Part shown: piece by piece, positions 42,335 through 51,400 of the stretch
How positions within the stretch are numbered: position 1 is the first letter of the stretch
Layout: each line of letters starts with the position of its first letter
Source: Streptomyces genisteinicus
Lineage (GTDB): Bacteria > Actinomycetota > Actinomycetes > Streptomycetales > Streptomycetaceae
DNA: 64,000 bases
Assembly: GCF_014489615.1 (NCBI RefSeq)
Contig: NZ_CP060825.1
Coordinates: forward strand, 5,750,001 to 5,814,000
Direction of reading: 5' to 3'
Notes under the pieces: generated by a model
Seen by the model: only the letters and a program-made list of their open reading frames with translations
Databases searched by the model: none
What the model was told of the DNA's origin: nothing
Translations under genes and position numbers: made by a program

Positions 42335-42760
42335 GCAGACCCCTTGGCGAGCCGGTCCGGTCCGGTCCGACGGCAGCCCGCGGGCCCGTCCGGCCCGCCC
42401 CGGCCGTGGAGCGGGCTTCCCGCCGCCTCCGTCCCCTGACCGGCGGAGCGGCTCCCCCCGTCTCCGCCCGACGCCCTGCCGCCGCCCCGCCCGGGGCGCC
42501 GGCAGGGCGTCCGTGCGCCACCGGCCCGGGCCGAGGACCCGGGCCGTCCGGCTCCCTGCCCTCGTGCAGCCGTCGGTGTCCGCGACGGAAGGCAACGGCT
42601 CACCGCCGGCCGCGCGACCGCATTTCCCGCCCAGCCGCGCTTCCCACGCCGCCGCGCTTCCCGCCGGCCGGTGCGCGGCGTCCCGTCGGTGTCCCGCTCA
42701 GTACGATGGGCGGGCTCCGGCGCCCCCGTGCCGGAGGGACACCGGCGGGAGGGACGAGGG

Positions 42761-43171
42761 ATGGCGGACCGCGACGAGGACGGTACGGCCGCGGGCCCCC
42801 GGCGCCGCCGGCAGGGCGAGCTGGAGGGCCAGGTGCTCGCCGCCCTGCGGCAGGCCCCGGGCCCGGTCAACACGGCCTGGGTGCAGGACCGGCTCGGCGG
42901 CACCCTCGCCTACACCACCGTGATCACCATCCTCACCCGCCTCCAGGCCAAGGGCGCCGTCACCCGGGAACGGGAGGGCCGGTCCTTCGCCTGGACCGCC
43001 ACCGCCGACGAGGCGGGCCTCGCGGCCCTGCGGATGCGCAAGGTGCTCGACGCGGAGGCCGACCGGGAGGCCGTGCTCGCCAGCTTCGTCACCGGCCTCG
43101 CGCCCGGCGACGAGGAACTGCTGCGCGGCCTGCTCACCCGCACCGGCGACGAGGACGAAGAGGAGCGCTGA
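42761..43171 (+). CDS. BlaI/MecI/CopY-family transcriptional repressor
   Basis: 136 residues; ATG 42761 after GGGACGAGGG. It has a winged-helix core: ELEGQVLAALRQAPGPVNTAWVQDRL, then LAYTTVITILTRLQAKGAVTREREGRSFAWTATA, the YTTVxTxLxRLxxKG recognition helix of BlaI/CopY repressors. The acidic C-terminus (TGDEDEEER) follows a dimerisation helix. Four bases downstream starts an M56-family membrane peptidase, the usual partner. In related pairs the sensor peptidase inactivates the repressor after antibiotic or stress sensing; no beta-lactamase gene is nearby, so the regulon is unknown. Confidence 0.9.
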   Translation: MADRDEDGTAAGPRRRRQGELEGQVLAALRQAPGPVNTAWVQDRLGGTLAYTTVITILTRLQAKGAVTREREGRSFAWTATADEAGLAALRMRKVLDAEADREAVLASFVTGLAPGDEELLRGLLTRTGDEDEEER

Positions 43172-43175
43172 CCGC

Positions 43176-44111
43176 ATGGGGGTCTTCGTCTTCCTGCCAC
43201 TGGTCCTGCCCCTGACCGCCTGGCCCATCGCCCGCCTCGCGGAACAGCACCTCCACCCCCGCGCGGCCACCCGCCTGCTCACGGCGGTCGCAGCCGTCCT
43301 CGCGGTGTGCAGCACCCTGTGCCTCGCCCTCCTCATGGTGGTGGGCACGGCCCAACTGCCGGGCAACCCGCTCCCCGACGCCTGGTCCGACCCTCAGGTG
43401 CGCGCCGCGCTCCCGTACGACGAGATCGCCGGCCCCGCCGCCATTCCGGCCCTCCTCGCGGTGCTCGTCTCCTGCGGCCGCACGGCGCTGCGCCACCGCC
43501 GGGTGCGCCGCCGCTCCGCACACGCGCTCCGGGCGCTGCGGGGGCGGACGGTCGCCGTGCTCCCCGACCCCACCCCCTACGCCTACGCCCTGCCCGGCTC
43601 CGGCCGCCGCCGCGGCCGGGTGGTCGTCACCACGGGCATGCTCACCGCCCTCGAACCCGCAGAGCGCCGGGCCCTCTTCGCCCACGAACGCGCCCACCTG
43701 ACGGGACGCCACCACCGGATGCTGCTCGCCGTGCAACTCGCCGCCCGGGCCAACCCGTTCCTGCGTCCGCTGCGCACCGCCGTGACCTACACCGCGGAGC
43801 GCTGGGCGGACGAGGAGGCCGCGGCGGCCGTCGGCAGCCGCCGCGTCGTGGCACGGGCGGTCGGGAAGGCGGCCCTGTTCACCCCCCGGGCGCCCGGCCC
43901 GGCGTTCGCCGGCTTCGCGGCGGGCCCGGTCCCGCGCCGGGTGGCCGCCCTGCTGGCCCCGGCGCCGTCCGCCCGGATCTGGCCACCGGTCTCCACGACC
44001 GCGGGCCTGGCGGCCTGGGGCGCCGCGGTCGGCACCACGGCCTCGGCGCTGTCCTCGGCGAACTCGGCCGTGACGCTGTTCTTCGTCCTGAAGGCCGCGA
44101 CGCCCATGTGA
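43176..44111 (+). CDS. M56-family (BlaR1-like) membrane zinc metallopeptidase
   Basis: 311 residues; ATG 43176, 4 bp after the repressor stop. Membrane segments include VFVFLPLVLPLTAWPIA, LLTAVAAVLAVCSTLCLALLMVV and AAIPALLAVLVSCG. The zinc motif HERAH (HExxH) is in LFAHERAHLTGRHH, and the third ligand is probably the Glu of TAERWADEEA. It lacks the extracellular penicillin-binding sensor of true BlaR1, as is usual for streptomycete M56 proteins of about 300 residues. Presumably it cleaves the coupled BlaI-type repressor. A 35-bp piece of its 3' coding region recurs at 48148-48182. Confidence 0.88.
   Translation: MGVFVFLPLVLPLTAWPIARLAEQHLHPRAATRLLTAVAAVLAVCSTLCLALLMVVGTAQLPGNPLPDAWSDPQVRAALPYDEIAGPAAIPALLAVLVSCGRTALRHRRVRRRSAHALRALRGRTVAVLPDPTPYAYALPGSGRRRGRVVVTTGMLTALEPAERRALFAHERAHLTGRHHRMLLAVQLAARANPFLRPLRTAVTYTAERWADEEAAAAVGSRRVVARAVGKAALFTPRAPGPAFAGFAAGPVPRRVAALLAPAPSARIWPPVSTTAGLAAWGAAVGTTASALSSANSAVTLFFVLKAATPM
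44013..44047 (+). repeat. 35-bp direct repeat, left copy (inside the M56 gene)
   Basis: This piece of the M56 coding sequence (encoding around AWGAAVGTTASA) is identical over 35 bases to 48148-48182, which is non-coding. Together with the repeat at 44157 it brackets the STAND ATPase and secreted-protein genes. Confidence 0.85.
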
Positions 44112-44156
44112 CGTCGCCGGATCGCGTACCGCGAGTCCGGTGTGACGCTGCAACGC

Positions 44157-44212
44157 GTGCGGCTCCGGTGGCCCCTGCGGCTGCCGGTGAGGAGTCGTCC
44201 CGCGGGGGCGGC
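44157..44212 (+). repeat. Imperfect ~56-bp direct repeat, left copy
   Basis: It begins GTGCGGCTCCGGTGG and aligns with 48411-48464 at roughly four of five bases, with one gap near the middle. It lies between the M56 gene and the STAND ATPase gene. In the right copy the same sequence forms part of the leader of the YD-repeat gene. Confidence 0.7.
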
Positions 44213-44324
44213 AGCTCCGGCACAGCTGCCCCCGTGATGTTCGTGTCCCGATGCCGTGATTCGGTCGTCCGCCACAACCGACCGTTGTCCAAAGTCGGCC
44301 GTAGGAAGCCTGGTTGACGCGTGT

Positions 44325-44330
44325 TAGGTT
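44325..44330 (+). promoter_or_regulatory. Probable -10 element of the STAND ATPase gene
   Basis: TAGGTT ends 7 bases before ATG 44338 and no ribosome-binding site lies between, so the mRNA is probably leaderless. TTGACG at 44314 is too close to serve as its -35. Confidence 0.35.
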
Positions 44331-44337
44331 CCGATTC

Positions 44338-46422
44338 ATGGAGGGGACCATCCGCAGGGATCTGGCCTCGCGCCTGAGCGCGGCGCGACGCAGGACGTTC
44401 GTCGGCCGTGGCCAGGAGCTGGAGAAGTTCAAGGCCGCTCTCGCGGGCGGGCCGGACTCTCCGGTGCTGCTCTTCGTGCACGGCCCCGGCGGGGTGGGCA
44501 AGTCGGCGCTGCTGCGTCAGTTCGCCCATGAGGCCGAGCAGGCCGGCCGGTTGGTGGTGCAGGTCGACGGGCGGCAGATCGACCCCTCCCCGACGGGGTT
44601 CGAGACGGAGGCCGCGAAGACGGTGTCGGGGCCGCCCGCGGTACTGCTGGTCGATTCGTTCGAGCACTGCCAGGGCCTGGAGGGCTGGCTGCGCGAGCGG
44701 TTCCTGCCCGGGCTTCCCGAGCGGACGGTCGTCGTCGTGGCGGGCCGTGTTCCCCCCGGGACGGACTGGAGGTTCGACCTGGCCTGGAGCGATGCTCTGG
44801 AGGTCGTCGCGCTGGGGCCCCTGGAGCCCGAGGCCGCCGCGGCGCTGGTCGAGCGGCACGGCGTGGCACCGATGGTCCGGGACGCGGTCCTGGAGTTCGC
44901 GGGAGGCTATCCGCTCGCACTGAGCCTGGCCGCGAGTGTGGCCGTCGACAAGGCGGCCTCCCAGCCGGACTGGTCTCCGACACCGGACGTCGTCTCCGCG
45001 CTGCTCACCACTCTCATCGGTGAACTCCCCTCGCAGAAGGAGCGGCTGGCGCTGGAGACCGCCGCGCACACCCTCACGACCACGGAGGGCCTGCTCGGTG
45101 CGGTGGTCGGGGAGGAGCACGCCGCCGAGATGTTCACCTGGCTGCGCGGCCTTCCCTACGCCGAGCACGGCCGCCACGGCCTGTTCCTGCACGAGCTGGT
45201 CGCGGAAACCGTCGACCGGGACCTGCGATGGCGGGACATGCGGGGCTACGAGCAGATGCACCGCAGTGCCGGCCACTACCTGTTGCAGCGCGCCCGCACC
45301 GCCCCCGAGGACGAGGCGATGACGGCCATCCGCGCGCTGACCTATCTCAAGCGCTACGGCCCCATGGAGCCCTACTTCGCGCGCGTCGAACGGGAAGGGG
45401 ACACCCACGAGGGCCGGCTCGAACCGCACGAACACGAGCTGGCCGTGCGGATGACCGAGGAGGTGGAGGGGGAGCGTTCGGCGGAGATCGTACGTTTCTG
45501 GCTGGAGCACCAGCCGGAGGCCTTCTGGGCCTACCGCAGTTCGCGGACCGGCAGGCTGACCGCATTCATGACATGGCTGCGTCTCGGGGAACCCGGGCCG
45601 GAGACCGCGGTCGACCCGGTCGCGGCGGCGGCCTGGGAGCACGTGGAACGCACGGCGCCGATGCGTCCCGGCGAGCACCTCCTCATGTCGCGTTTCATGA
45701 TCGACCCGGTGTCGTACGGCGAGGTGTCCACGGTGGGGCACCTCATGCAGTTGCGGATCTGCCGGGACTGGATCCGCTCCCGCGGGCTGGCCTGGTCCTT
45801 CATCATCTCGCCGGACGCCGCGCTGTGGCGCGGCCTGATGCACCACCTCGGGCACCGGGAGTTCTGGGAGACGGCCTGGGACCGTGGGCTCACCTTCACG
45901 GGCTTCGGGTGCGACTGGCGCACCACCCCGCTGGAGATCTGGTTCGACCGCACCCAGCCCGGGGCTCTGCACGCGCCGGTCCCCGAGAGGGCCGGCACCT
46001 GCGGCACCGCACGGACGCTGCCGAGGGAGGCCTTCGACGGAGCGGTGCGGGACGCGCTGAAGAACATGCAGCAGCCCTCCGCCCTCGAACACAATCCCCT
46101 GCTGAACAGTCATCTCGTGGCGGACTGGGCCAGGGAGGGTGACAACGACCCGGTGGACCTGCTGCGCACCGTGCTCGCCGAGGCGGTCGAGGCGTTGAAG
46201 GAGGACTCACGGCAGCTGAAGTTCCACGCGGCTCTGGTGACGACCTACCTGGAGCGGGCGCGGACGCAGGAGACGGCGGCGCACCGGCTGGGGCTTCCGT
46301 TCAGCACGTACCGGCGGCACCTCGTGCAGGGGACGGGTCTGGTGTGTGCGCGCTTGTGGGCCGCGGAGTCGGCGTCCGCCGTGACGGACTGGCCCGACCC
46401 GTCCGCCGTCCGCACCGTCTGA
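44338..46422 (+). CDS. STAND/NB-ARC-type P-loop ATPase with C-terminal HTH-like region
   Basis: 694 residues; ATG 44338, probably leaderless. FVGRGQELEKFKAAL leads into Walker A GPGGVGKSALLRQF (about residues 53-66) and Walker B PPAVLLVDSFEHC. GGYPLALSLAASV is the GxPLA motif of STAND/AP-ATPases. A long middle region has no recognised repeats. The last ~70 residues (TYLERARTQETAAHRLGLPFSTYRRHL) look like a sigma-4/LuxR-type helix-turn-helix. The protein is soluble and probably a ligand-activated switch: either a transcription regulator or, as in many bacterial STAND proteins, a defence or stress sensor. It stands alone, between the BlaI/M56 pair and secreted inhibitors, and its regulon is unknown. 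Confidence 0.8.
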   Translation: MEGTIRRDLASRLSAARRRTFVGRGQELEKFKAALAGGPDSPVLLFVHGPGGVGKSALLRQFAHEAEQAGRLVVQVDGRQIDPSPTGFETEAAKTVSGPPAVLLVDSFEHCQGLEGWLRERFLPGLPERTVVVVAGRVPPGTDWRFDLAWSDALEVVALGPLEPEAAAALVERHGVAPMVRDAVLEFAGGYPLALSLAASVAVDKAASQPDWSPTPDVVSALLTTLIGELPSQKERLALETAAHTLTTTEGLLGAVVGEEHAAEMFTWLRGLPYAEHGRHGLFLHELVAETVDRDLRWRDMRGYEQMHRSAGHYLLQRARTAPEDEAMTAIRALTYLKRYGPMEPYFARVEREGDTHEGRLEPHEHELAVRMTEEVEGERSAEIVRFWLEHQPEAFWAYRSSRTGRLTAFMTWLRLGEPGPETAVDPVAAAAWEHVERTAPMRPGEHLLMSRFMIDPVSYGEVSTVGHLMQLRICRDWIRSRGLAWSFIISPDAALWRGLMHHLGHREFWETAWDRGLTFTGFGCDWRTTPLEIWFDRTQPGALHAPVPERAGTCGTARTLPREAFDGAVRDALKNMQQPSALEHNPLLNSHLVADWAREGDNDPVDLLRTVLAEAVEALKEDSRQLKFHAALVTTYLERARTQETAAHRLGLPFSTYRRHLVQGTGLVCARLWAAESASAVTDWPDPSAVRTV

Positions 46423-46500
46423 CGACGGCGGGCCGGGCAGGCGGCCGGCCGCACCCGTGGGCGACCGGCAGGACCGTGGAATCCGCCCTGCCCGCTGCCC

Positions 46501-46527
46501 GTGAGCACATGTGAGCAGTGGTGAGCA
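46501..46527 (+). promoter_or_regulatory. Three GTGAGCA direct repeats in helical phase
   Basis: GTGAGCA occurs at 46501, 46511 and 46521, exactly 10 bp apart, about 180 bp before the secreted-inhibitor genes. Phased heptamer repeats of this sort are typical activator-binding arrays. The remainder of 46423-46702 has no gene. Confidence 0.5.
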
Positions 46528-46702
46528 GCGAAACGGACTCCCGGGTGAACCCCTGACAGCGGAAACATCGTGCACACCGGGACGAGCACTCGCCCCGGTG
46601 GTGCCGGGAGGACCCTCCGGGCATCAGTGAGAGGTGCGAGCGGGTCCGGGCGTCCGGGCCGGCCACGGCCTCTCTCCGGAAGCCACCGAGAAGGAGACCA
46701 CC

Positions 46703-47083
46703 ATGCGTGGCCGTCACCTTGTGAAACGTCTGTCAGCGACGGGAGCGGCCACTCTGGCCGCCGTCGCCATCGGTGCGCTCGGAGCCCAGCCGGCCGCTGC
46801 CGACAGCAGCGAGTGCCAGCCCAACTGGTTCTGCCTGTGGCAGGACTCCAGCTACCAGGGCCGGATGCTGTCCAGTCCGGCACAGAACATCTCGAACATC
46901 GGTGACTACATGAACGACCGTACGACGTCGTACTGGAACCGCACCGACCAGTGGATCACGGTCTACTACGACTCGGGTTACCGCGGCTGCCTGTTCGCGA
47001 TCCCGCCGGGTGGATCGGACGCCGCCGTCGACCCGCATCTCAACGACCGGGTGACCTCGTTCGCCGTCGGCCAGTGGTGCTGA
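46703..47083 (+). CDS. Secreted peptidase inhibitor family I36-like protein 1
   Basis: 126 residues; ATG 46703 after AAGGAG. Signal peptide about 1-33 (AQPAAA/D). The mature protein is small and Cys/aromatic-rich: CQPNWFCLWQDSSYQGRML, GDYMNDRTTSYWNRTDQWITVYYDSGYRGCLF and a terminal Cys. This is the crystallin-like arrangement of the Streptomyces metalloproteinase-inhibitor (I36, SMPI-like) family. It is exported. The next gene encodes a paralogue sharing GDYMNDR-TSYWNRTD, so the two arose by tandem duplication. The inhibitory target, if any, is unknown. Confidence 0.85.
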   Translation: MRGRHLVKRLSATGAATLAAVAIGALGAQPAAADSSECQPNWFCLWQDSSYQGRMLSSPAQNISNIGDYMNDRTTSYWNRTDQWITVYYDSGYRGCLFAIPPGGSDAAVDPHLNDRVTSFAVGQWC

Positions 47084-47100
47084 AGGGAACGGTGACAACG

Positions 47101-47496
47101 ATGAGGAAGAAGATGACGGTGCGCCTGAGGCCCCTGGCCGCGGCGGCACTCACCCTGGGGGCGGCCTTCGCCATGACCGGCCTGGGCGGCGGAGCGGCCG
47201 TGGCCGCCGACACCGACTGCCCGGCCCAGGAGTTCTGCCTGTGGGCGGATCCCGGCTTCACCGGGCGCTTCGCCTACTCCAGCGAGCCCCAGGCCAACGT
47301 CGGCGACTACATGAACGACCGCATGACGTCCTACTGGAACCGTACCGACAACTGGATCTCCCTCTACATGGACGACAACTTCGAGGTGTGCCTGTACTCC
47401 GTCGCGCCGGGCGACAAGGTCTCCGACATGCCCTCCTGGGCCAACGACGCGACCACCAGCTTCCGCCCCGGTAGGTTCTGCAGGTGGACGGGATGA
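47101..47496 (+). CDS. Secreted peptidase inhibitor family I36-like protein 2
   Basis: 131 residues; ATG 47101 after GAAGGGA, 17 bp past the first inhibitor gene. Signal peptide about 1-36 (AVAADT). The mature core CPAQEFCLWADPGFTGRFAY, GDYMNDRMTSYWNRTDNWISLYMDDNFEVCLY and FCRW repeats the pattern of the preceding protein with the same four-Cys layout. Its stop overlaps the start of a third secreted protein, so all three are one operon. A structural or protease-inhibitor function outside the cell is expected from the family. Confidence 0.85.
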   Translation: MRKKMTVRLRPLAAAALTLGAAFAMTGLGGGAAVAADTDCPAQEFCLWADPGFTGRFAYSSEPQANVGDYMNDRMTSYWNRTDNWISLYMDDNFEVCLYSVAPGDKVSDMPSWANDATTSFRPGRFCRWTG

Positions 47497-47990
47497 GCGG
47501 CCGGTCCCGTACGGCCGGCCGTGTCCGGCTCGGCGCCCTGGCCACGGCCGCCGCCTGCCTGATCGTGGGGCTCGCGCCGCAGGCCGCGACCGCCGCGGAC
47601 GACGGCGCCTGGGTCAACCTCCGGAACCCGTACACCCAGGCCTGTCTCGGCATCAACACCGCGATCGCCGGAACCATGCCGGTCACACAGGTGACCTGCA
47701 AGGTCACCAACTTCAACTCCTGGAACCTGAGTGACGAGGGCTGGCTGCGGAACGGCTACCAGAGCGGATCGTGCCTCGACACCAACGGCACCAACCTGTA
47801 CCTCTCGACATGCAACACCACCGACCCCGGCCAGCTGTGGGAACGGCTTCCGGGCACCAAGGTCGGAATCGTCCCCAAGGCCTTTCCCGGGAAGACACTC
47901 GTGGGCTGGGCGGACGGAACCGTGAGTGTGGCGGCACCCGGCTCCGTCGACCAGGCCGGCAAGTACCAGTGGCAGTGGAACTGGTGGTGA
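47493..47990 (+). CDS. Secreted ricin-type beta-trefoil-like protein
   Basis: 165 residues; ATG 47493 overlaps the previous stop, with AGGTGG just upstream. Signal peptide about 1-35 (AATAAD). WVNLRNPYTQACLGINTAI, then SCLDTNGTNLYLSTCNTTDPGQLWE, shows the Cys-Leu-Asp and Q-x-W features of ricin-B-like beta-trefoil modules. It is only about one trefoil long, with no catalytic domain. As part of the I36 operon it could bind glycans at the cell surface. Identification is by motif only; a diverged lectin is the best guess. Confidence 0.65.
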   Translation: MSGRSRTAGRVRLGALATAAACLIVGLAPQAATAADDGAWVNLRNPYTQACLGINTAIAGTMPVTQVTCKVTNFNSWNLSDEGWLRNGYQSGSCLDTNGTNLYLSTCNTTDPGQLWERLPGTKVGIVPKAFPGKTLVGWADGTVSVAAPGSVDQAGKYQWQWNWW

Positions 47991-48098
47991 GTGCGTCGGA
48001 GCACGCCGTCGCCGGAAGGGCGCCCGCCGCACGCCCCGTCCGCCGGGCGGGGAGCCCGGCTGTTGGGGGGCGGCAGGACCCACTGCCGTAGGGGTGGT

Positions 48099-48146
48099 CC
48101 ACGCGAGGTGCCCGGCCGGAGTGTTCCGGCCGGGCACCTCGCGTGG
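48099..48146. terminator. Perfect 22-bp hairpin after the secreted-protein operon
   Basis: Left arm 48099-48120 and right arm 48125-48146 are exact complements, with a GTGT loop. It ends immediately before the 35-bp repeat at 48148. It is the strongest hairpin in the window and probably a terminator working in both directions. Confidence 0.75.
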
Positions 48147-48147
48147 C

Positions 48148-48182
48148 GCCTGGGGCGCCGCGGTCGGCACCACGGCCTCGGC
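48148..48182 (+). repeat. 35-bp direct repeat, right copy (non-coding)
   Basis: Identical to 44013-44047 of the M56 gene, here truncated and out of context directly after the long hairpin. The rest of 47991-48468 has no gene; a second repeat at 48411 lies further right. Confidence 0.85.
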
Positions 48183-48410
48183 CCGTCGCCGCCGCGCCGC
48201 GCGTCGGTGCGTTGCCCCCGGGCCCGCTCACCCCACCGCTCTTTTCGGCCATGCTGCGTGCCGCGCCCACAGGGCGGATCCATCGACACGGCCCGCCCCC
48301 GCAGCGTGCCGTGACCGCCGCGCGGCACGCCGAACTCGGCCGATTGTCGTCCGTGTGTTCGACATGATCGCGGGCAGGTCCCGGGACCCGTGAAGGAGTT
48401 GTGGCAGCGT

Positions 48411-48464
48411 GTGCGGCTCCGGTGGTCACTGTGGCTGCCGTGAGAAGTCTTCTCGTGGGGGGAA
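48411..48464 (+). repeat. Imperfect ~56-bp direct repeat, right copy
   Basis: GTGCGGCTCCGGTGG begins a stretch homologous to 44157-44212. Here it overlaps a possible upstream start (GTG 48409 after GAAGGAG) that would give the YD-repeat protein an N-terminus beginning MCGSGGHCGC. Confidence 0.7.
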
Positions 48465-48468
48465 GCGT

Positions 48469-51400
48469 ATGCATCCGCGTGCTTCGGGCACGTCTCTTCG
48501 ACGTGCCCGCATGTCCGCAAGAACCTCGTTCACCGCGGTGGTCGCCGCGCTCGCGCTGGGCGCGGGCACGCTGCCCGCGCTGGCCGCGAACTCCGTCGGC
48601 TCCGCCGATCCGGCGCCGGGTTCGGTGTGGGGCCGGGCGGCCGAGGCGCTGGCCGTCCCGCCGGTGAAGGTGGGCGTCACCGAGCCCGTCGCCAACGAAA
48701 GGGACGCGGCTCCGTCCGCGGCCGAGGAAGCCTGGCGCGCGCAGCAGGAGAAGCGCGGCACGGGCGGTGCCGACACGGCGGCGCGCTCCGCCGCCGGCGT
48801 CCTGTCCTGGGTGCCGGAGGGCCAAGGGGCCGTGCCCTGGCACCAGTTGTCCGATGTGCGGATCACCGACAGCCTGGTCGCCCGGATCAACCTCTCCAAC
48901 GGCAACCTGATGCTCGCCGCGACCGACTTCGAGATCGCCGGTGTGGGGAAGTCGCTGCGCCTGGCGCGTACCTACAACTCACTGACCGGGCCGTTCGGCA
49001 AGGTGTCCGACCCGTGGTGGCAGGAGTACGAGCGCTATCTGAGCACCTTTTACACGACCGAGGTCGTGCTCTACGACGCCACGGGCGCGTCCGTCCGCTT
49101 CACGAAGAACGCCGACGGCTCGTTCACCACGCCCAAGGGCTACGCCAAGGACCTCAAGAAGAACGCGGACGGCACCTACACGCTGACCGACCGCAAGTCC
49201 GGCCTCAAGGACACCTACGACGCCAACGGCACCCTGACGAAGGTCACCGACCGCAACAAGGGCACGATCACGGTCGACCAGCACGACGAGAGCGGTGAGC
49301 ACAAGGGGTTCAAGGTCACAGAGACCCGCTCGGGCCGATGGGTCGACCTGGTCAAGACGTACCCGAACCAGTGGCAGGCGAAGGACCACACCGGCCGGAC
49401 CGCGGTGTTCGACCTGGACTCCGACGGCAACCTGACACGTACGGCGGACACCGAGGGCAAGGCCACCCAGTACGGGTACGACGCCGACGGCCGGGTCACC
49501 AAGGTCACCACGCCCGAGGGCCGCGTCACCGTCTTCACCTACGACGACCAGGGCCGCGTCACCTCGATGCTGCGGGCCACGTCCCTGGGCGGTTCCGGGC
49601 ACACCGGCCCGACGTTCACCTACGCCCACTCCGGCTCCTCGCCCTCCGCCGCCGGTACGACCACGGTGACGAACCCCGAGGGCCACGCCACGAAGCACGA
49701 GCACGACGCCGACGGCCGGATCACCAAGGTGACCGACGCGTTCGGGCATGTGCGGTCCAAGTCCTACGACGCGAACAACAACGTGGAGACCGCCACCGAC
49801 GCCATGGGCACCGGTGGGGTCGGTGGCAACGTCACCGCCTACGGCTGGGACGCCCGCTCCAACCCGACGTCGGCGAAGCTCCCGACCGGTGCGACCGCCT
49901 CCCTGACGGGCTACCAGACCCTGGCCGGGGCCGATCTGCCCGGCTCCATGACGTCCATGGACGGAGAGAAGACCGACTACACCTACGACGCGGCCGGCAA
50001 CACCACCTCGGTCGCCGTCACCGGCACCGGCGGCGGCACGCAGACCTTCGACCACAACCCCGCCACGGCGACCTGCGGCGGCTTCGAGGGCCAGCGCTGC
50101 AAGGCGACGACGAAGATGACCTCGTCGAAGTCGGTCTCCACCGCCTTCACCTACGACGCGAAGGGCAACCTGACCAAGGTCACCCCGCCCGCCCCGCTCG
50201 GCGTCACCACCTACACCTACGACGGCCTCGGCCGCCCGGCCACCGTCAAGGACGGCCGGGGCGTGACCACGCTCTACGAGTACGACGAGCGCGACCGCGT
50301 GGTGAAGGTCGACACCTCCGGCTACGCCACCGTCACGTACTCCTACGACGGGGACGGCAACCTCGTCCAGCGCTCCGACGGCACGGGTGTCATCGGCTAC
50401 GCCTTCGACCCGCTGTCCCGCGAGACCGTGCGCACCCTCCAGAACGGCTCGCAGACCCGGCTGACGTACACCCCGGCGGGCAACGTCGACACCTACGAGG
50501 ACCCGGCGGGCGTCACCGACTACACCTGGGACAAGGTCAACAACCTCACCCACCTGAAGGACCCGACGGGGAGGACCACGACCTACGCGTACGACAACAA
50601 CGACGCGCGCACCACGACCACCTACCCCGGCGGCACGGTCCAGAAGATCACCCTGGACGAGTCCAGCCGGCCGGAGCAGATCAAGGCCACCTCGCCCAAG
50701 GGCACCCTGGTCGACCTCGCCTACACCTACAGCAACGCGGGCAAGGACGGCGCCAAGATCCGCACCCGCACCGACGCGGTCGCGGGGCTGAAGACCAGCT
50801 ACACCTACGACGGCGCCGGGCGCTTCTCCTACGCCAAGGAGGAGAAGGGCACCACCCTCACCTCGTCGTGGCAGTACTGCTACGACCTCGCCGGCAACCT
50901 CACCTCGCAGGGCGTCGACCCGGGCTGCCCGCGCGGCACCACCTACACCGTCAACGACGCCCAGCAGATCACGGCGAAGAACGGCGCCACGACGGGCTGG
51001 TCCTACGACAAGCTGGGCAACGAGACCGCCGGCGCCTCCACCCCGGAGGGAGCCCGGACGGCCGCGAAGTGGTCCGACCACTCGCAGATGACCTCGGTCA
51101 CCGTGGGAGGCAAGACCTATGCGGGGCAGTACGGTTCGACCGACCAGAGCGAGCGGATCAAGCTCGGCGACACCTTCTTCCACAACGGCCCGCTCGGCCT
51201 CTCCGCGCAGAGCACCGGCGGCGTGGACACGGGATTCAACCGTGAGCCCGGGGGCACCCTCAACTCCATGACCACCGGGGGCATGTCCTACTACTACCTG
51301 ACCGACGCGCTCGGTTCGGTCGTCGCGCTCGCCGACGAGTCCGGTGCCAAGGTCAACAGCTACTCGTACAGCCCCCGCGGTGTGCAGCGCTCGTTCACGG

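Noticed and set aside
43176..44111. Annotating the M56 protein as a beta-lactam sensor BlaR1
   Set aside because: No penicillin-binding sensor domain is present and no beta-lactamase gene is nearby; only the M56 peptidase part is supported.
44314..44319. TTGACG as a -35 element for the STAND ATPase gene
   Set aside because: Only 5 bp separate it from the TAGGTT -10 candidate; a 16-18 bp spacer is required.
44013..48464. An insertion sequence or transposon between the direct repeats
   Set aside because: No transposase, terminal inverted repeats or target-site duplication can be seen; described as flanking repeats only.
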